Assembly (NCBI GenBank): GCA_900544635.1
Contig: UQVV01000006.1
Coordinates: 1-20,518, forward strand
From: an uncultured Cloacibacillus sp.
Lineage (GTDB): Bacteria > Synergistota > Synergistia > Synergistales > Synergistaceae
Length of the DNA stretch: 20,518 nt
Direction: 5' to 3'
Positions 12,946 to 20,518 of the stretch are shown here, piece after piece (positions within the stretch are counted from its first letter, which is position 1; each line of letters starts with the position of its first letter). A program made the translations under genes and the position numbers. Below the pieces are notes generated by a model, which had not been told where the DNA came from, made no database searches, and saw only the letters and a list, made by a program, of their open reading frames with translations.

Positions 12946-15378
12946 ATGAAGCTTTCGTTAAACTGGATAAAACGCTACGTCGACCTTCCCGCTGACCTCA
13001 CGATGGACAAGCTCGCCTACGACCTCACGATGTGCACCGTCGAGGTCGAGGACGCGACGAACATCGGCGAGAGCCTCGCCGGCCTCGTCGTCGGAAAGAT
13101 TCTGACTGTCGACAAACATCCCGACGCGGACAAGCTGCGCGTCTGCACCGTAGACGTCGGCGACCCCGAGCCGTCGGTGATAGTCTGCGGAGGAATCAAC
13201 CTCGCGCCGCAGCAGCTCGTCGCCGTCGCGAAGCCCGGCGCATGGGTCAAATGGCACGGCGAGGGCGACCCCGTCGAGATAAAGCCCGCGAAGCTGCGCG
13301 GCGTCATGAGCTACGGAATGATCTGCGCCTCGGGCGAAATCGGGCTCGCGGACCTCTTCCCGACGACGCAGCCCGCCGAGATAATGGACATCACGGAGTT
13401 CGCTGCCGCCCCCGGCACGCCGCTCGCCGACGCGCTCGACCTGAACGACGTAATCCTCGAAATAGACAACAAGTCGATGACGAACCGCCCCGACCTCTGG
13501 GGACACTACGGCATGGCGCGCGAGCTCTCGGCCATCTATAAATGCCCGCTGAAGCCAATCGAGCCCGTCGAGCTTCCCGAAATGAGCGAGGAGCTCAAGG
13601 TCGAGATACAGGACGACGCGCGCTGCACGCGCTACACGGGCTACATCATCAAGGGAATAAAGAACGTCCCGTCGCCCTTCTCGCTCAAGAGCATGCTCTG
13701 GCGCGTCGGGCAGCGCCCGATAAACCTTCCCGTCGACATCACGAACTACATAATGTTCGCGACGGGGCAGCCGACGCACGGCTTCGACCGCAAGCACATC
13801 ACGGGCGGCATTTACGTGCGCCGCGCCTACGAGGGCGAGCAGCTCGTGCTTCTCGACGGCGAGACGCTGACGCTCACCGCCGAGGACCTCGTCATAGCCG
13901 ACGAGAAAACGCCCGTCGGCCTCGCGGGAGTCATGGGCGGCAAGCTCGACTCGATACTCGAGGATACGAACGAGCTCATCCTCGAAATCGCCAACTTCAG
14001 CCCGCTCGGCATACGCCGCACCTCGCAGCGCTTCGAGCTGCGCACCGACGCTTCGTCGCGCTATGAAAAGGGCATCGACCCGCAGCGCGTTGACGACGCG
14101 GCCGCCGTCGCGCTCGCGGCCTTCAAGGAATATTTCCCCGAGTCGCAGGTCACTGCGCACACCGACGTATATCCGCGCCCGCTCGACTGCGCCGTCGTCG
14201 AGGTCGGCCTGGACTTCCTGCGCAAGCGCCTCGGCCGCGATTTGTCCGCCGCCGACGTCGAAGAGATCCTCGACCGCCTTGGCTTCAAGACCGAGGAATG
14301 CGGCGACGTCCTTCGCATCACGGCCCCGTCGTGGCGTTCGACCGGCGACATATCGCTGCCCGACGACATACTCGAAGAGGTCGCGCGCCTCATGGGTTAC
14401 GTGAACTTCCCGTTCATCGCCCCGACGGTGACGCTCGACCACGCGATAAACCAGCGCGGCCCGCAGCTTGAGCGCGCGGTGCGCGAGTACCTCGCCTTCC
14501 GCTGCAACATGCAGGAGATCTTCACATATCCGTGGATCGACGACGTTTATATCGAGGCCTCCGGCGTGGAGACCTCCGATATGCTTGAGCTTTCGACGCC
14601 GCCCGCGCCCGAGGAGAGAAGGCTTCGCTCGACGCTCGTCCCCGGACTGCTCGGCGCGGTCGTGACGAACCTGCGCTATTTCTCCGACTTCCGCATATTC
14701 GAGCTGACGCAGGTGTTCATGGACAAGAACTATCACAGCGTCAACTCCGAGGACGAACTGCTGCCCGAGATGGCGCGTCACCTCGGAGCGGCCTTCGTCG
14801 GAAGCGACGCGCGCGCTCTGTTCCGCGAGGCGAAGGGCGTGCTCGAATACATGCACCGCGCGGTGCAGATGGAGCCGCTCGGCTTCGCCCAGAACGACAA
14901 GCCGTCGTGGGCCGACGACAAGCTCTGGGTCAACGTCACGCGCGGCGGCGAGGTTATAGGCTCGCTCGGCCTCGTCTCGCCGAAGTGCGCGAAGGCCGCG
15001 GGCATCAAGCGCAGCCTCGTGATGCTCTTCGAGATAGACGTCGAGAAGCTCGTGCCGCTCGCGTCGCGCCAGAACGAGTTCGCCCACCTGCCGGAGTACC
15101 CGCTCTCGGACTTCGACCTTTCGATAGTCTTCGACGAGAGCGTCGCGTGGCGCGACATCGAGGCGATAGCGCGCAAGGCCGACCTCGTGAAGGACGTCCG
15201 CTTCATCGACGAATACCGCGGCAAGCAGGTCGGCGCGGGCAAGAAGTCCGTCTCGTTCAGAATATGGGTCGGCTCCGACAAGGGCACGCTGACCTCGGAG
15301 CAGATAGAGAACGTCGCCAAGCAGGTGACCAAAAAGATAAACAAAAAATTCGGCGGAGACGTGCGCGGAGCGCAATAG
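12946..15378 (+). CDS. pheT: Phenylalanyl-tRNA synthetase beta subunit
   Basis: The 810-aa protein has the usual PheT length and domain order. An N-terminal domain starts MKLSLNWIKRYVDL. A tRNA-binding OB fold follows (about 40-155, with HPDADKLRVCTVDVG). Next come the B3/B4 editing region (about 210-390, including YEKGIDPQRVDDA after it), a B5 domain (about 400-475), and a catalytic-like core containing LRSTLVPGLL. The C-terminal FDX-ACB anticodon-binding domain (about 715-805) contains YPLSDFDLSIVFDESV. It forms the alpha2-beta2 enzyme with PheS, binds tRNA-Phe and edits mischarged Tyr. AGGAGG precedes the ATG, 12 nt after the pheS stop. Confidence 0.97.
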   Translation: MKLSLNWIKRYVDLPADLTMDKLAYDLTMCTVEVEDATNIGESLAGLVVGKILTVDKHPDADKLRVCTVDVGDPEPSVIVCGGINLAPQQLVAVAKPGAWVKWHGEGDPVEIKPAKLRGVMSYGMICASGEIGLADLFPTTQPAEIMDITEFAAAPGTPLADALDLNDVILEIDNKSMTNRPDLWGHYGMARELSAIYKCPLKPIEPVELPEMSEELKVEIQDDARCTRYTGYIIKGIKNVPSPFSLKSMLWRVGQRPINLPVDITNYIMFATGQPTHGFDRKHITGGIYVRRAYEGEQLVLLDGETLTLTAEDLVIADEKTPVGLAGVMGGKLDSILEDTNELILEIANFSPLGIRRTSQRFELRTDASSRYEKGIDPQRVDDAAAVALAAFKEYFPESQVTAHTDVYPRPLDCAVVEVGLDFLRKRLGRDLSAADVEEILDRLGFKTEECGDVLRITAPSWRSTGDISLPDDILEEVARLMGYVNFPFIAPTVTLDHAINQRGPQLERAVREYLAFRCNMQEIFTYPWIDDVYIEASGVETSDMLELSTPPAPEERRLRSTLVPGLLGAVVTNLRYFSDFRIFELTQVFMDKNYHSVNSEDELLPEMARHLGAAFVGSDARALFREAKGVLEYMHRAVQMEPLGFAQNDKPSWADDKLWVNVTRGGEVIGSLGLVSPKCAKAAGIKRSLVMLFEIDVEKLVPLASRQNEFAHLPEYPLSDFDLSIVFDESVAWRDIEAIARKADLVKDVRFIDEYRGKQVGAGKKSVSFRIWVGSDKGTLTSEQIENVAKQVTKKINKKFGGDVRGAQ

Positions 15379-15392
15379 TCTGCTAGACTTAT

Positions 15393-15418
15393 GCGGGGAG
15401 GGCTTCGGCTTTCCCCGC
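15393..15418 (+). other. Stable UUCG-capped hairpin between pheT and the coiled-coil gene
   Basis: GCGGGGAGGGC pairs with GCTTTCCCCGC over 11 bp, with two G-U pairs, around a TTCG tetraloop. A second small hairpin, CGCCG-TAC-CGGCG, follows directly. There is no T-run, so it is not a standard intrinsic terminator. It could be an RNA-processing or stability element, or a pause. Confidence 0.55.
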
Positions 15419-15456
15419 GCGCCGTACCGGCGAAAAGAACACGGAGGTGTCTTGCA

Positions 15457-15735
15457 ATGATGGAGCAGTTTGAAAAATTCAACGAGGCGCTCGACCGCCT
15501 CGAGGCGATACTTACAGAGATGAAGAACGACAACGAGGCGCTGCGCCGCGAGAACGCCGAGCTCAAGGGCGTAATCGAGGACAGGGACCTCGAAATCCTC
15601 CAGCTCCAGGAAGACGCGGAGAAGGCCGCCGCCGCCGCGAAGGCCGAGAAGGACGAGATAGGCAACACGCTCGACAGCCTGCTCGGACGCATGGGACGCC
15701 TCGCCGCGCAGCCGAAAGAGACTCCCGCGGAGTAG
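15457..15735 (+). CDS. Small coiled-coil protein, ZapB-like
   Basis: This 92-aa acidic protein starts at the first of two ATGs, 9 nt after GGAGG. Upstream in-frame codons lie in the intergenic hairpin and are not coding. Residues about 3-68 show regular heptads (FNEALDRLEAILTEMKND, then LRRENAELKGVIEDRDLEI), predicting a long coiled coil. An Ala/Lys stretch and a short tail follow. Size and character resemble ZapB/SlyX-type coiled coils, but such similarity is not diagnostic. The next gene is ZapA-like, and in Proteobacteria ZapA and ZapB act together at the FtsZ ring. A division role is therefore a reasonable but untested inference. Confidence 0.55.
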   Translation: MMEQFEKFNEALDRLEAILTEMKNDNEALRRENAELKGVIEDRDLEILQLQEDAEKAAAAAKAEKDEIGNTLDSLLGRMGRLAAQPKETPAE

Positions 15736-15767
15736 CCCGGCCCCGGTAGGCCGCGGGCCGCGCCAAG

Positions 15768-16043
15768 ATGGACGAACTTAACGAAATAAAATCGCTCGGC
15801 GACGGAAGGTACTCCTTCTGGGTCGGGCGGCAGAAATATACGCTCGCCACGAAGCTCGAGCCGGCGCGCTTCTGCCGTATAGCGGAAGGCGTCAGCTCGC
15901 TCGTCGCGGGCTTTCCGCCTAATCTGAGCCAGGACGAGCGCCTCGTGCTGGCGCTGATGTCGCTCGCCTTCCGTCTCGAGGATATGGGCGAGCGCGTCGG
16001 CGGCCTCTGCGCCGAATTCGGCGGGGAGGAGAAGAAAGCGTGA
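15768..16043 (+). CDS. ZapA-like cell division protein
   Basis: This 91-aa protein has a short N-terminal beta-rich part (YSFWVGRQKYTLAT) followed by IAEGVSSLV and a helical segment, LSQDERLVLALMSLAFRLEDM. That is the layout of ZapA, which binds FtsZ and bundles protofilaments. Sequence similarity is modest. The context supports it, because zapA lies between pheT and cvpA/mutS2 in Bacillus and many Firmicutes. The start has no obvious Shine-Dalgarno, and no other in-frame start fits. It overlaps the next gene through GTGA. Confidence 0.65.
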   Translation: MDELNEIKSLGDGRYSFWVGRQKYTLATKLEPARFCRIAEGVSSLVAGFPPNLSQDERLVLALMSLAFRLEDMGERVGGLCAEFGGEEKKA

Positions 16044-16720
16044 GCATCGCCGGTTTCAGCTGCTGGGATATATTCTTCGTCGTCCTCGGAGCGTATTTCA
16101 TCCTCCGCGGACTCTGCCGCGGCTTCGTCGGCGAGGTCATAGCGCTCGTAGGCTTCCTCGCGTCGTTCTACTGCGCCTTCCAGTTCTCGGGCGCTTTCGG
16201 GCGCTTCATCGCGGGGACGATGGGGATAAACCCATACGCCGCGCAGGCGATCGCCGGCGTCGTGATATGGCTCACGATAGCTATGGCCGCCTCCGTCGTA
16301 CGCATGGTGCTGAGGGGCATAATAAGGGCGATAAGCCTCGGCGGGATTGACAAGCTGCTCGGCCTCTTCTCCGGCGTCGTCAAAACCTTCATCGCGGTAT
16401 ACGCGATAATGACGGCTGGCATACTTCTCGCGCCCGTCGCTAACCCGACGTGGATGTCGGACAGCGACGTCCTGCGCTACGCGGGACGCAGCTGGCCGCA
16501 GTTCCGCTCGGCGCTGATAGGGCTCGGCCTCGTGCCTCAGGACACGTCGCTGCCAAACGGCACGCTCGAGGAGATACTGCGCCCATACCGCGACGGCGGC
16601 GAATGGCCCGACGGCTACGATTACTACAACGATGAAAATTACGGCGGCGGAGAATCGAACGGACTTCCGCCCGCCGGCGAAGAGCTTCCGCCGCACGACG
16701 GCGGGGCGAGCGGCGTCTGA
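16040..16720 (+). CDS. CvpA family membrane protein
   Basis: The 226-aa protein has four hydrophobic segments in about the first 140 residues. These begin with WDIFFVVLGAYFILRGLCRGFVGEV, the CvpA signature (GxxRGF near the first helix), and end with LLGLFSGVVKTFIAVYAI. The C-terminal third is hydrophilic and Gly/Glu/Asp-rich. CvpA was first linked to colicin V production; newer work ties it to envelope stress tolerance. The biochemical role is unknown. It starts at GTG overlapping the zapA-like stop, so the two are translationally coupled. The order zapA-cvpA-mutS2 is widely conserved. Confidence 0.85.
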   Translation: MSIAGFSCWDIFFVVLGAYFILRGLCRGFVGEVIALVGFLASFYCAFQFSGAFGRFIAGTMGINPYAAQAIAGVVIWLTIAMAASVVRMVLRGIIRAISLGGIDKLLGLFSGVVKTFIAVYAIMTAGILLAPVANPTWMSDSDVLRYAGRSWPQFRSALIGLGLVPQDTSLPNGTLEEILRPYRDGGEWPDGYDYYNDENYGGGESNGLPPAGEELPPHDGGASGV

Positions 16721-16763
16721 AGCCGCATAGATTTACGCGAAAATCCCTTTTCCCACCAACGAC

Positions 16764-19118
16764 ATGTACATCGAACAATCAGCATACAACAGCCTTGAAA
16801 TATCGAAAATTACCGCGCTGATCTCGCGCCGCTGCCGCAGCGAGCTCGGCGCGCTCGTCGCCGAAAACATCGCGCCCGCCGCGGATTTGAGCGAGCTGGC
16901 GAAGCGCCGCGAGCTCTTCGAGGACGTGGAGAAGTACCGCGGGCGCAAGGGCGAGCTGCCGTGGACAGACGGCCTCGTATCGGTCGCCTTCATGCTCGAA
17001 TTTGCGGAGGAGAACGGCCTCCTGTCGGGCGAGGAGCTCGTCAAGATACGGCTCATGCTCACGCTCGCGGGCCGCATGCGCGAGACGCTGACCGAAGCGC
17101 GCGACGAATATCCGGCCTTTTCCATCCTCCTGCGCAGCATGCGCGACTTCGCCGAAGAGACGGAGATGCTCTCGGTCATAGACGACGAGGGACATCTCTA
17201 CGACTACGCCTCGGAGAAGCTCGCCGCGGTGCGCCGCGAGATGCGCGGCCTGAAGGATACGCTGCGCCGCAAGGGCCACGCGCTGCTGGGCGACCCGCGC
17301 ATCGCCTCGATGCTCCAGGAGCGCGTTCTGACGCTGCGCAACGGACGCCACGCCTTCCTTGTGCGGCAGGACGCCATATCGCAGTTTCCCGGCGCGGTCA
17401 TTGAGCGCTCAGGCTCCGGAAACAGCGTTTACATGGAGCCGCACTCGCTGATGAGCCTCAACAACGAATACAGCAAACTTTACGGCGAAGAGATGCTCGA
17501 AGAGACGCGCATTTTCCGCGAATTTACGGCGCGGCTCATAAAACGCAAGAAAGGCATACTCGACACCGAAAACGTCCTCGGCACCGTGGACCTCTTCTAC
17601 GCGCTCTCAGAGACGGCGCGCCTCGACAAATGGCGTATGCCCGACCTCTCGAAGCGCACGGAGTTCTCCTTCGTCCGCGCGCGCCATCCTCTGCTCGGCG
17701 CGAAGTCAGTGCCTATAGACATCAAATGCGGCGGTAAATTCCGCATCCTCGTCATAACGGGGCCGAACACCGGCGGCAAGACGGTCGCGCTCAAAACCGC
17801 GGGCGTCTGCATATACTTCGGCTGGCTCGGCTTCCCCGTGCCCGCGGGCGAGGGCTCCGTGCTCGGCGACATAGGCGAGCTCTTCGCCGACATCGGCGAC
17901 GAGCAGAGCATAGAGCAGAGCCTTTCGACCTTCAGCGCGCACATCACGCACGTCACGCAGATACTCGACAGGGTCACGCCGCGCTCCTTCGTCATGCTCG
18001 ACGAGCTCGGCGCGGGCACGGACCCCGAGGAGGGCGCGGCGCTCGGCATCGCGCTGCTCGACTGGCTGCGCGAGCGCGGCTCGCTGGTGCTTGCGACGAC
18101 GCACCACAATCCGATAAAGCGCTACGCGCTCGCCGCCGACGGCGTAGAGACCGCGAGCGTGGAATTCGACAGCTCGACGCTCTCACCGACCTACAGAATA
18201 CTGATAGGCATACCGGGGCGCAGCAACGCGCTGCTCATTGCGGGCAAGCTCGGCATGAAGAAGCAGATAATCCGCCGCGCCGAAGAGGCGATAAACGGCC
18301 GCGAGGTCTCGATGGAGGACCTCATCGGCGAGCTGCACGAAAAGCGCGCGGCGCTCGAACGCGAAGCGCGCGAGGTCGAGCGCTCGCGCCAGAAGCTCGC
18401 CGCGCTCGAAAAAGACTACGAGGCGAAGATAAAGGCCATCGAGGAGAAGCGCGACGCGCTCATAGCGAAGGCCGACAAAAAGGCGCTCTCGATAGTGCGC
18501 AACGCCGAGGACTCGGCGCGCGCGCTCATCAAGAACATGGAGAACGCCGAGGCAGAGTCTCAGGCGCGCCGCGAGCTTGAGAAAAAGCGCAGCCACTTCC
18601 AGAAAATCGAAAAGTCCGCGATAAAGCGCGAAGAAAAGAAAGAGACCGCGGAATCTGTCGTCGCGACGGGGCAGGAGCTCAAGGCCGGAGACACGGTGCA
18701 GCTCATAGGCACGAGCAAGAGCGCGACCGTCATCGAGGTAAGCGGCAAAAAGGCGCGCATCCGCGCCGGAATAGCCGAAATGGAAGTGCCGCTGACGAAG
18801 CTCAAGGTCATCTCGCGCAAGGCCGCGCCGCCGCAGCCGACGGTGCAGATAAAGGTCAGCCGCCCCGTCGGCGTGCCGTCGTCGATAATGGTGCGCGGCA
18901 TGACGATAGACGAGGCGATGCCGATGGTCGAGCAGTACCTCGACCAGGCTTACTGCGCCGGCTACGACGTCGTGACAGTCATCCACGGCCGCGGCCAGGG
19001 CATACTGCGCCGCGAGGTGCAGGAGCTCTGCAAGCGGCTGCCCTACGTCGCGGAACACAACCTCGGCGGCCCCGGCGAGGGCGGCTACGGCGTCACGGTC
19101 GTGAAGTTCCGCCGCTGA
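16764..19118 (+). CDS. mutS2: MutS2 family ATPase with C-terminal Smr domain
   Basis: The 784-aa protein has the MutS2 layout: N-terminal core and clamp without the mismatch-recognition domain, and an ABC-type ATPase. The ATPase has Walker A GPNTGGKT (333-340) and Walker B/D-loop VMLDELGAGTDPEEG (Asp413, Glu414). A long charged coiled coil follows (about 515-640), then a KOW-like linker and a Smr domain (about 705-784). MutS2 suppresses homologous recombination, and in Bacillus senses collided ribosomes and splits them. The Smr domain keeps HGRGQG (741-746), but the LDLRG nuclease motif reads IMVRG (708-712), losing the Asp. No Shine-Dalgarno precedes the ATG. The start is supported by family N-terminal alignment (NSLEISKI near residue 9). 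Confidence 0.95.
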   Translation: MYIEQSAYNSLEISKITALISRRCRSELGALVAENIAPAADLSELAKRRELFEDVEKYRGRKGELPWTDGLVSVAFMLEFAEENGLLSGEELVKIRLMLTLAGRMRETLTEARDEYPAFSILLRSMRDFAEETEMLSVIDDEGHLYDYASEKLAAVRREMRGLKDTLRRKGHALLGDPRIASMLQERVLTLRNGRHAFLVRQDAISQFPGAVIERSGSGNSVYMEPHSLMSLNNEYSKLYGEEMLEETRIFREFTARLIKRKKGILDTENVLGTVDLFYALSETARLDKWRMPDLSKRTEFSFVRARHPLLGAKSVPIDIKCGGKFRILVITGPNTGGKTVALKTAGVCIYFGWLGFPVPAGEGSVLGDIGELFADIGDEQSIEQSLSTFSAHITHVTQILDRVTPRSFVMLDELGAGTDPEEGAALGIALLDWLRERGSLVLATTHHNPIKRYALAADGVETASVEFDSSTLSPTYRILIGIPGRSNALLIAGKLGMKKQIIRRAEEAINGREVSMEDLIGELHEKRAALEREAREVERSRQKLAALEKDYEAKIKAIEEKRDALIAKADKKALSIVRNAEDSARALIKNMENAEAESQARRELEKKRSHFQKIEKSAIKREEKKETAESVVATGQELKAGDTVQLIGTSKSATVIEVSGKKARIRAGIAEMEVPLTKLKVISRKAAPPQPTVQIKVSRPVGVPSSIMVRGMTIDEAMPMVEQYLDQAYCAGYDVVTVIHGRGQGILRREVQELCKRLPYVAEHNLGGPGEGGYGVTVVKFRR

Positions 19119-19166
19119 CGGCGCGCCGCGCGGATTTCCATAATTCAGTTTTCTTACAGTAACAAC

Positions 19167-19191
19167 GGCGGACGGCGTCATACTGTCCGCC
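19167..19191 (+). terminator. Possible weak terminator after mutS2
   Basis: GGCGGAC and GTCCGCC form a perfect 7-bp stem with an 11-nt loop, followed by the poor tract TATCTT. It overlaps closely with the next promoter. Confidence 0.4.
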
Positions 19192-19195
19192 TATC

Positions 19196-19223
19196 TTGCT
19201 ATACCGCATTCCTCTGCTATAAT
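19196..19223 (+). promoter_or_regulatory. Candidate promoter of the AAA+ family gene
   Basis: TTGCTA and a perfect TATAAT are separated by 16 bp. Transcription would start near 19230, leaving a leader of about 170 nt before the ATG at 19404. Confidence 0.6.
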
Positions 19224-19259
19224 ACGCTGTGCAGAAGTCGATTACGGCTTTTATCAACT

Positions 19260-19295
19260 GGCGCAAGATGCTGAGACGCATACGCCGCTTTTTTT
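19260..19295 (+). terminator. Terminator-like hairpin inside the leader (possible attenuator)
   Basis: GGCG/CGCC encloses ATGC/GCAT (19260-19286), followed after two bases by seven T's (19289-19295). A second hairpin, GGAGCG/CGCTCC with a TTCGCG loop (19354-19371), comes later, before the ribosome binding site. The position between promoter and gene suggests conditional termination. The stem is imperfect, so this is tentative. The rest of 19224-19403 shows nothing else I can identify. Confidence 0.4.
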
Positions 19296-19403
19296 GACGT
19301 TAGAAACGTTGTCGTAACTTTGTCTGATTTCCGTAAAACAACATAATCCCGCAGGAGCGTTCGCGCGCTCCCGCTGACGCCGTTTGCTCTGGAGGTGCTG
19401 CCC

Positions 19404-20518
19404 ATGAACGGTGAAGGCTCTTATTTTCTCGTAAAATTCTGCCGGCTCGACGATTCCGGCGTGAAGGTGCTCGAAGATATGCTCGGCGAACGAGTCGTAT
19501 GCCGCCTGAAAATCGACTGGGGCGGATTTTCGTCGCGCGTGATGCTTTACGAAGCGAATCGCGAGGATTCGTCGATAACGCTTATACTTTTCGGACTGTC
19601 GGACAGGATGCGCCACTGCTCGGAAGCCAAGCTGCGGGAAGCCGTCTCGGAAAGCCTCGGCGGCCTGTTCGAGCTGGAGGTTTCGACGATTTCCGCCGAA
19701 GAGCTTGCCTCGGAGCGTCCGGACGTCGAAAAAAATATTTTCCCCTCCCTTGCGATGCGCGGCATGAGATACGGGCGTCTCGACGCGGCGCTGACGCTGA
19801 AGAGCGGCGAGCGGCTGATGGAGGAGGCCGCGGCGGTCTGCGGCTGGGGCGGCTTCTGCGCCGCGCTGAAGCGTATCGCGCGGCGCATGGACAACGACGC
19901 GAGCGGGAAAGCGAACCTCAACGTCGCCTTTGTCGTCGAGTCGGACAACCCGGCGGGAGATTACGTCCGCGTTCTCTATGATTTTTATTTCTCGCGCGGC
20001 GTCATATCCTCTCCGTTCATCTGCCGCGGCGACATGGACGACGCGGCTTCGTCCTCGGACGGCGGCTTCATGTACGTCGTGAAGGACTGCGGCATAGACG
20101 ACGATGACGTAGCCGTCATGGGACGCCGCGGCGTCGAAAGCTGTCTGCGCCGCCTGCGTTCCAGGAAATGCGTCTATGCGGCGCTGCTGACGAAGGAGGA
20201 ATACGAGGCGCTCGCCTCCAATCCGCTCTTCGAATGCGTCTTTCCTACCGTCGTCCGCATCGCGGAGCCGAGCGCGGAGGAGAAGCTCGCCTTTATCAGA
20301 AAAGAGGCGGCAGGCTATAATTTCGAGCTCGCCGGCGACGTTACGAAGGAGACGCTTGACGGCGTCGATTTCAACAATATGCTGGCCAAGCTCGTAAAAG
20401 CCGTATCGTCGCGGCTTGAAGAGGAGGAGTGCAGTTACACGCTTTCCGCCGCGGATTTCGCCGTCGCGGAAAAGGCGCGGGAAGAGCGCCCGCCCTTCGA
20501 GGAGCTCGACGCGCTTAT
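19404..20518 (+). CDS. AAA+ ATPase-like (SpoVK/CbbX type) protein with degenerate first AAA domain, 3' end outside window
   Basis: The frame is open from the ATG at 19404, 8 nt after GGAGG, to the window edge: 371 codons without a stop. Residues about 1-165 match no family I recognise. From about 171 the order of elements follows a SpoVK/CbbX AAA domain. A strand (NLNVAF) leads to ESDNPAGDYVRVLYDFYFSRGVI where the P-loop and helix would be. GGFMYVVKDC (220-229) sits at the Walker B position (usually GGVLFIDEA). NPLFECVFPTVVRI (from 273) then resembles the sensor/NPxLxSRF segment. The Walker A GKT and Walker B DE are lost, so this domain probably does not hydrolyse ATP. The last visible residues, FEELDAL, resemble the lead-in (LIGLxxVK) to a canonical AAA domain, which would lie beyond the window. 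Family assignment is by pattern only. Confidence 0.55.
   Translation, partial: MNGEGSYFLVKFCRLDDSGVKVLEDMLGERVVCRLKIDWGGFSSRVMLYEANREDSSITLILFGLSDRMRHCSEAKLREAVSESLGGLFELEVSTISAEELASERPDVEKNIFPSLAMRGMRYGRLDAALTLKSGERLMEEAAAVCGWGGFCAALKRIARRMDNDASGKANLNVAFVVESDNPAGDYVRVLYDFYFSRGVISSPFICRGDMDDAASSSDGGFMYVVKDCGIDDDDVAVMGRRGVESCLRRLRSRKCVYAALLTKEEYEALASNPLFECVFPTVVRIAEPSAEEKLAFIRKEAAGYNFELAGDVTKETLDGVDFNNMLAKLVKAVSSRLEEEECSYTLSAADFAVAEKAREERPPFEELDAL

Noticed and set aside
12958..15375. Very long open frame (about 805 codons) antisense to pheT
   Set aside because: It is a GC-rich shadow: the protein is an Arg/Val/Asp/Glu-rich mixture without domains, and pheT on the other strand is unmistakable. 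Similar shadows opposite gntP (1716-2936), pheS (11806-12897), the GNAT-like gene (3079-4023) and mutS2 (18183-19181) were rejected for the same reason.
15377..15400. Promoter-like TAGACT after pheT
   Set aside because: No -35-like hexamer stands at a workable distance; the bases belong to the short palindrome AGTCT-GCT-AGACT.
15391..15456. Upstream extension of the coiled-coil gene
   Set aside because: It covers the intergenic UUCG hairpin and ends at the Shine-Dalgarno of the ATG at 15457.

Overview
This is a GC-rich bacterial chromosomal window with strong use of GCG, CTC and CGC codons. It carries mainly conserved housekeeping genes and shows no sign of phage, insertion sequences or CRISPR. 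The block infC-rpmI-rplT, ktrB-ktrA, pheS-pheT, a coiled-coil gene, zapA-like, cvpA, mutS2 resembles the pheST-zapA-cvpA-mutS2 order of Firmicutes. The membrane pyrophosphatase carries Na+-type and K+-dependent signatures, and the PheS/PheT pair is divergent. Together these suggest an anaerobe, with Synergistota (Cloacibacillus/Synergistes-like) as my best guess. That assignment comes from general resemblance, not from a search.

Layout. 1-1545: an ATC-hydrolase-like gene on the minus strand is divergent from a three-gene operon of small YqjD/YqjE-like membrane proteins, with a perfect inverted repeat between them and a strong terminator after the operon. 1572-4015: a GntP-family permease and a GNAT-like protein, both on the minus strand, each with its own candidate promoter. 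4062-4214: a complete tRNA-Cys(GCA) unit with promoter, encoded CCA end and terminator. 4248-6103: an AI-2E-family (PerM-like) membrane protein translationally coupled to MobB. 6155-8204: a membrane pyrophosphatase with its own promoter and a codon usage unlike its neighbours. 8230-9728: the IF3-L35-L20 operon, preceded by an attenuator-like leader; infC appears to start at AUA. 9763-11773: a KtrAB potassium uptake system. 11848-15378: both subunits of phenylalanyl-tRNA synthetase. 15457-16720: a ZapB-like coiled-coil protein, a ZapA-like protein and CvpA. 16764-19118: MutS2. 19196-20518: a promoter, a structured leader of about 170 nt and the start of an AAA+ (SpoVK/CbbX-like) protein. Its visible nucleotide-binding domain looks degenerate, and the gene runs off the window.

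The working themes are translation (infC operon, pheST, tRNA-Cys), ion energetics (a PPi-driven pump next to Na+/H+-coupled K+ uptake), cell division (ZapA/ZapB-like) and DNA or ribosome quality control (MutS2). The points most worth a second look are the AUA start and attenuator of infC, the unusual PheS active-site motifs, the pseudo-AAA protein with its leader, the codon anomaly in hppA, and MutS2 lacking the Smr nuclease motif.
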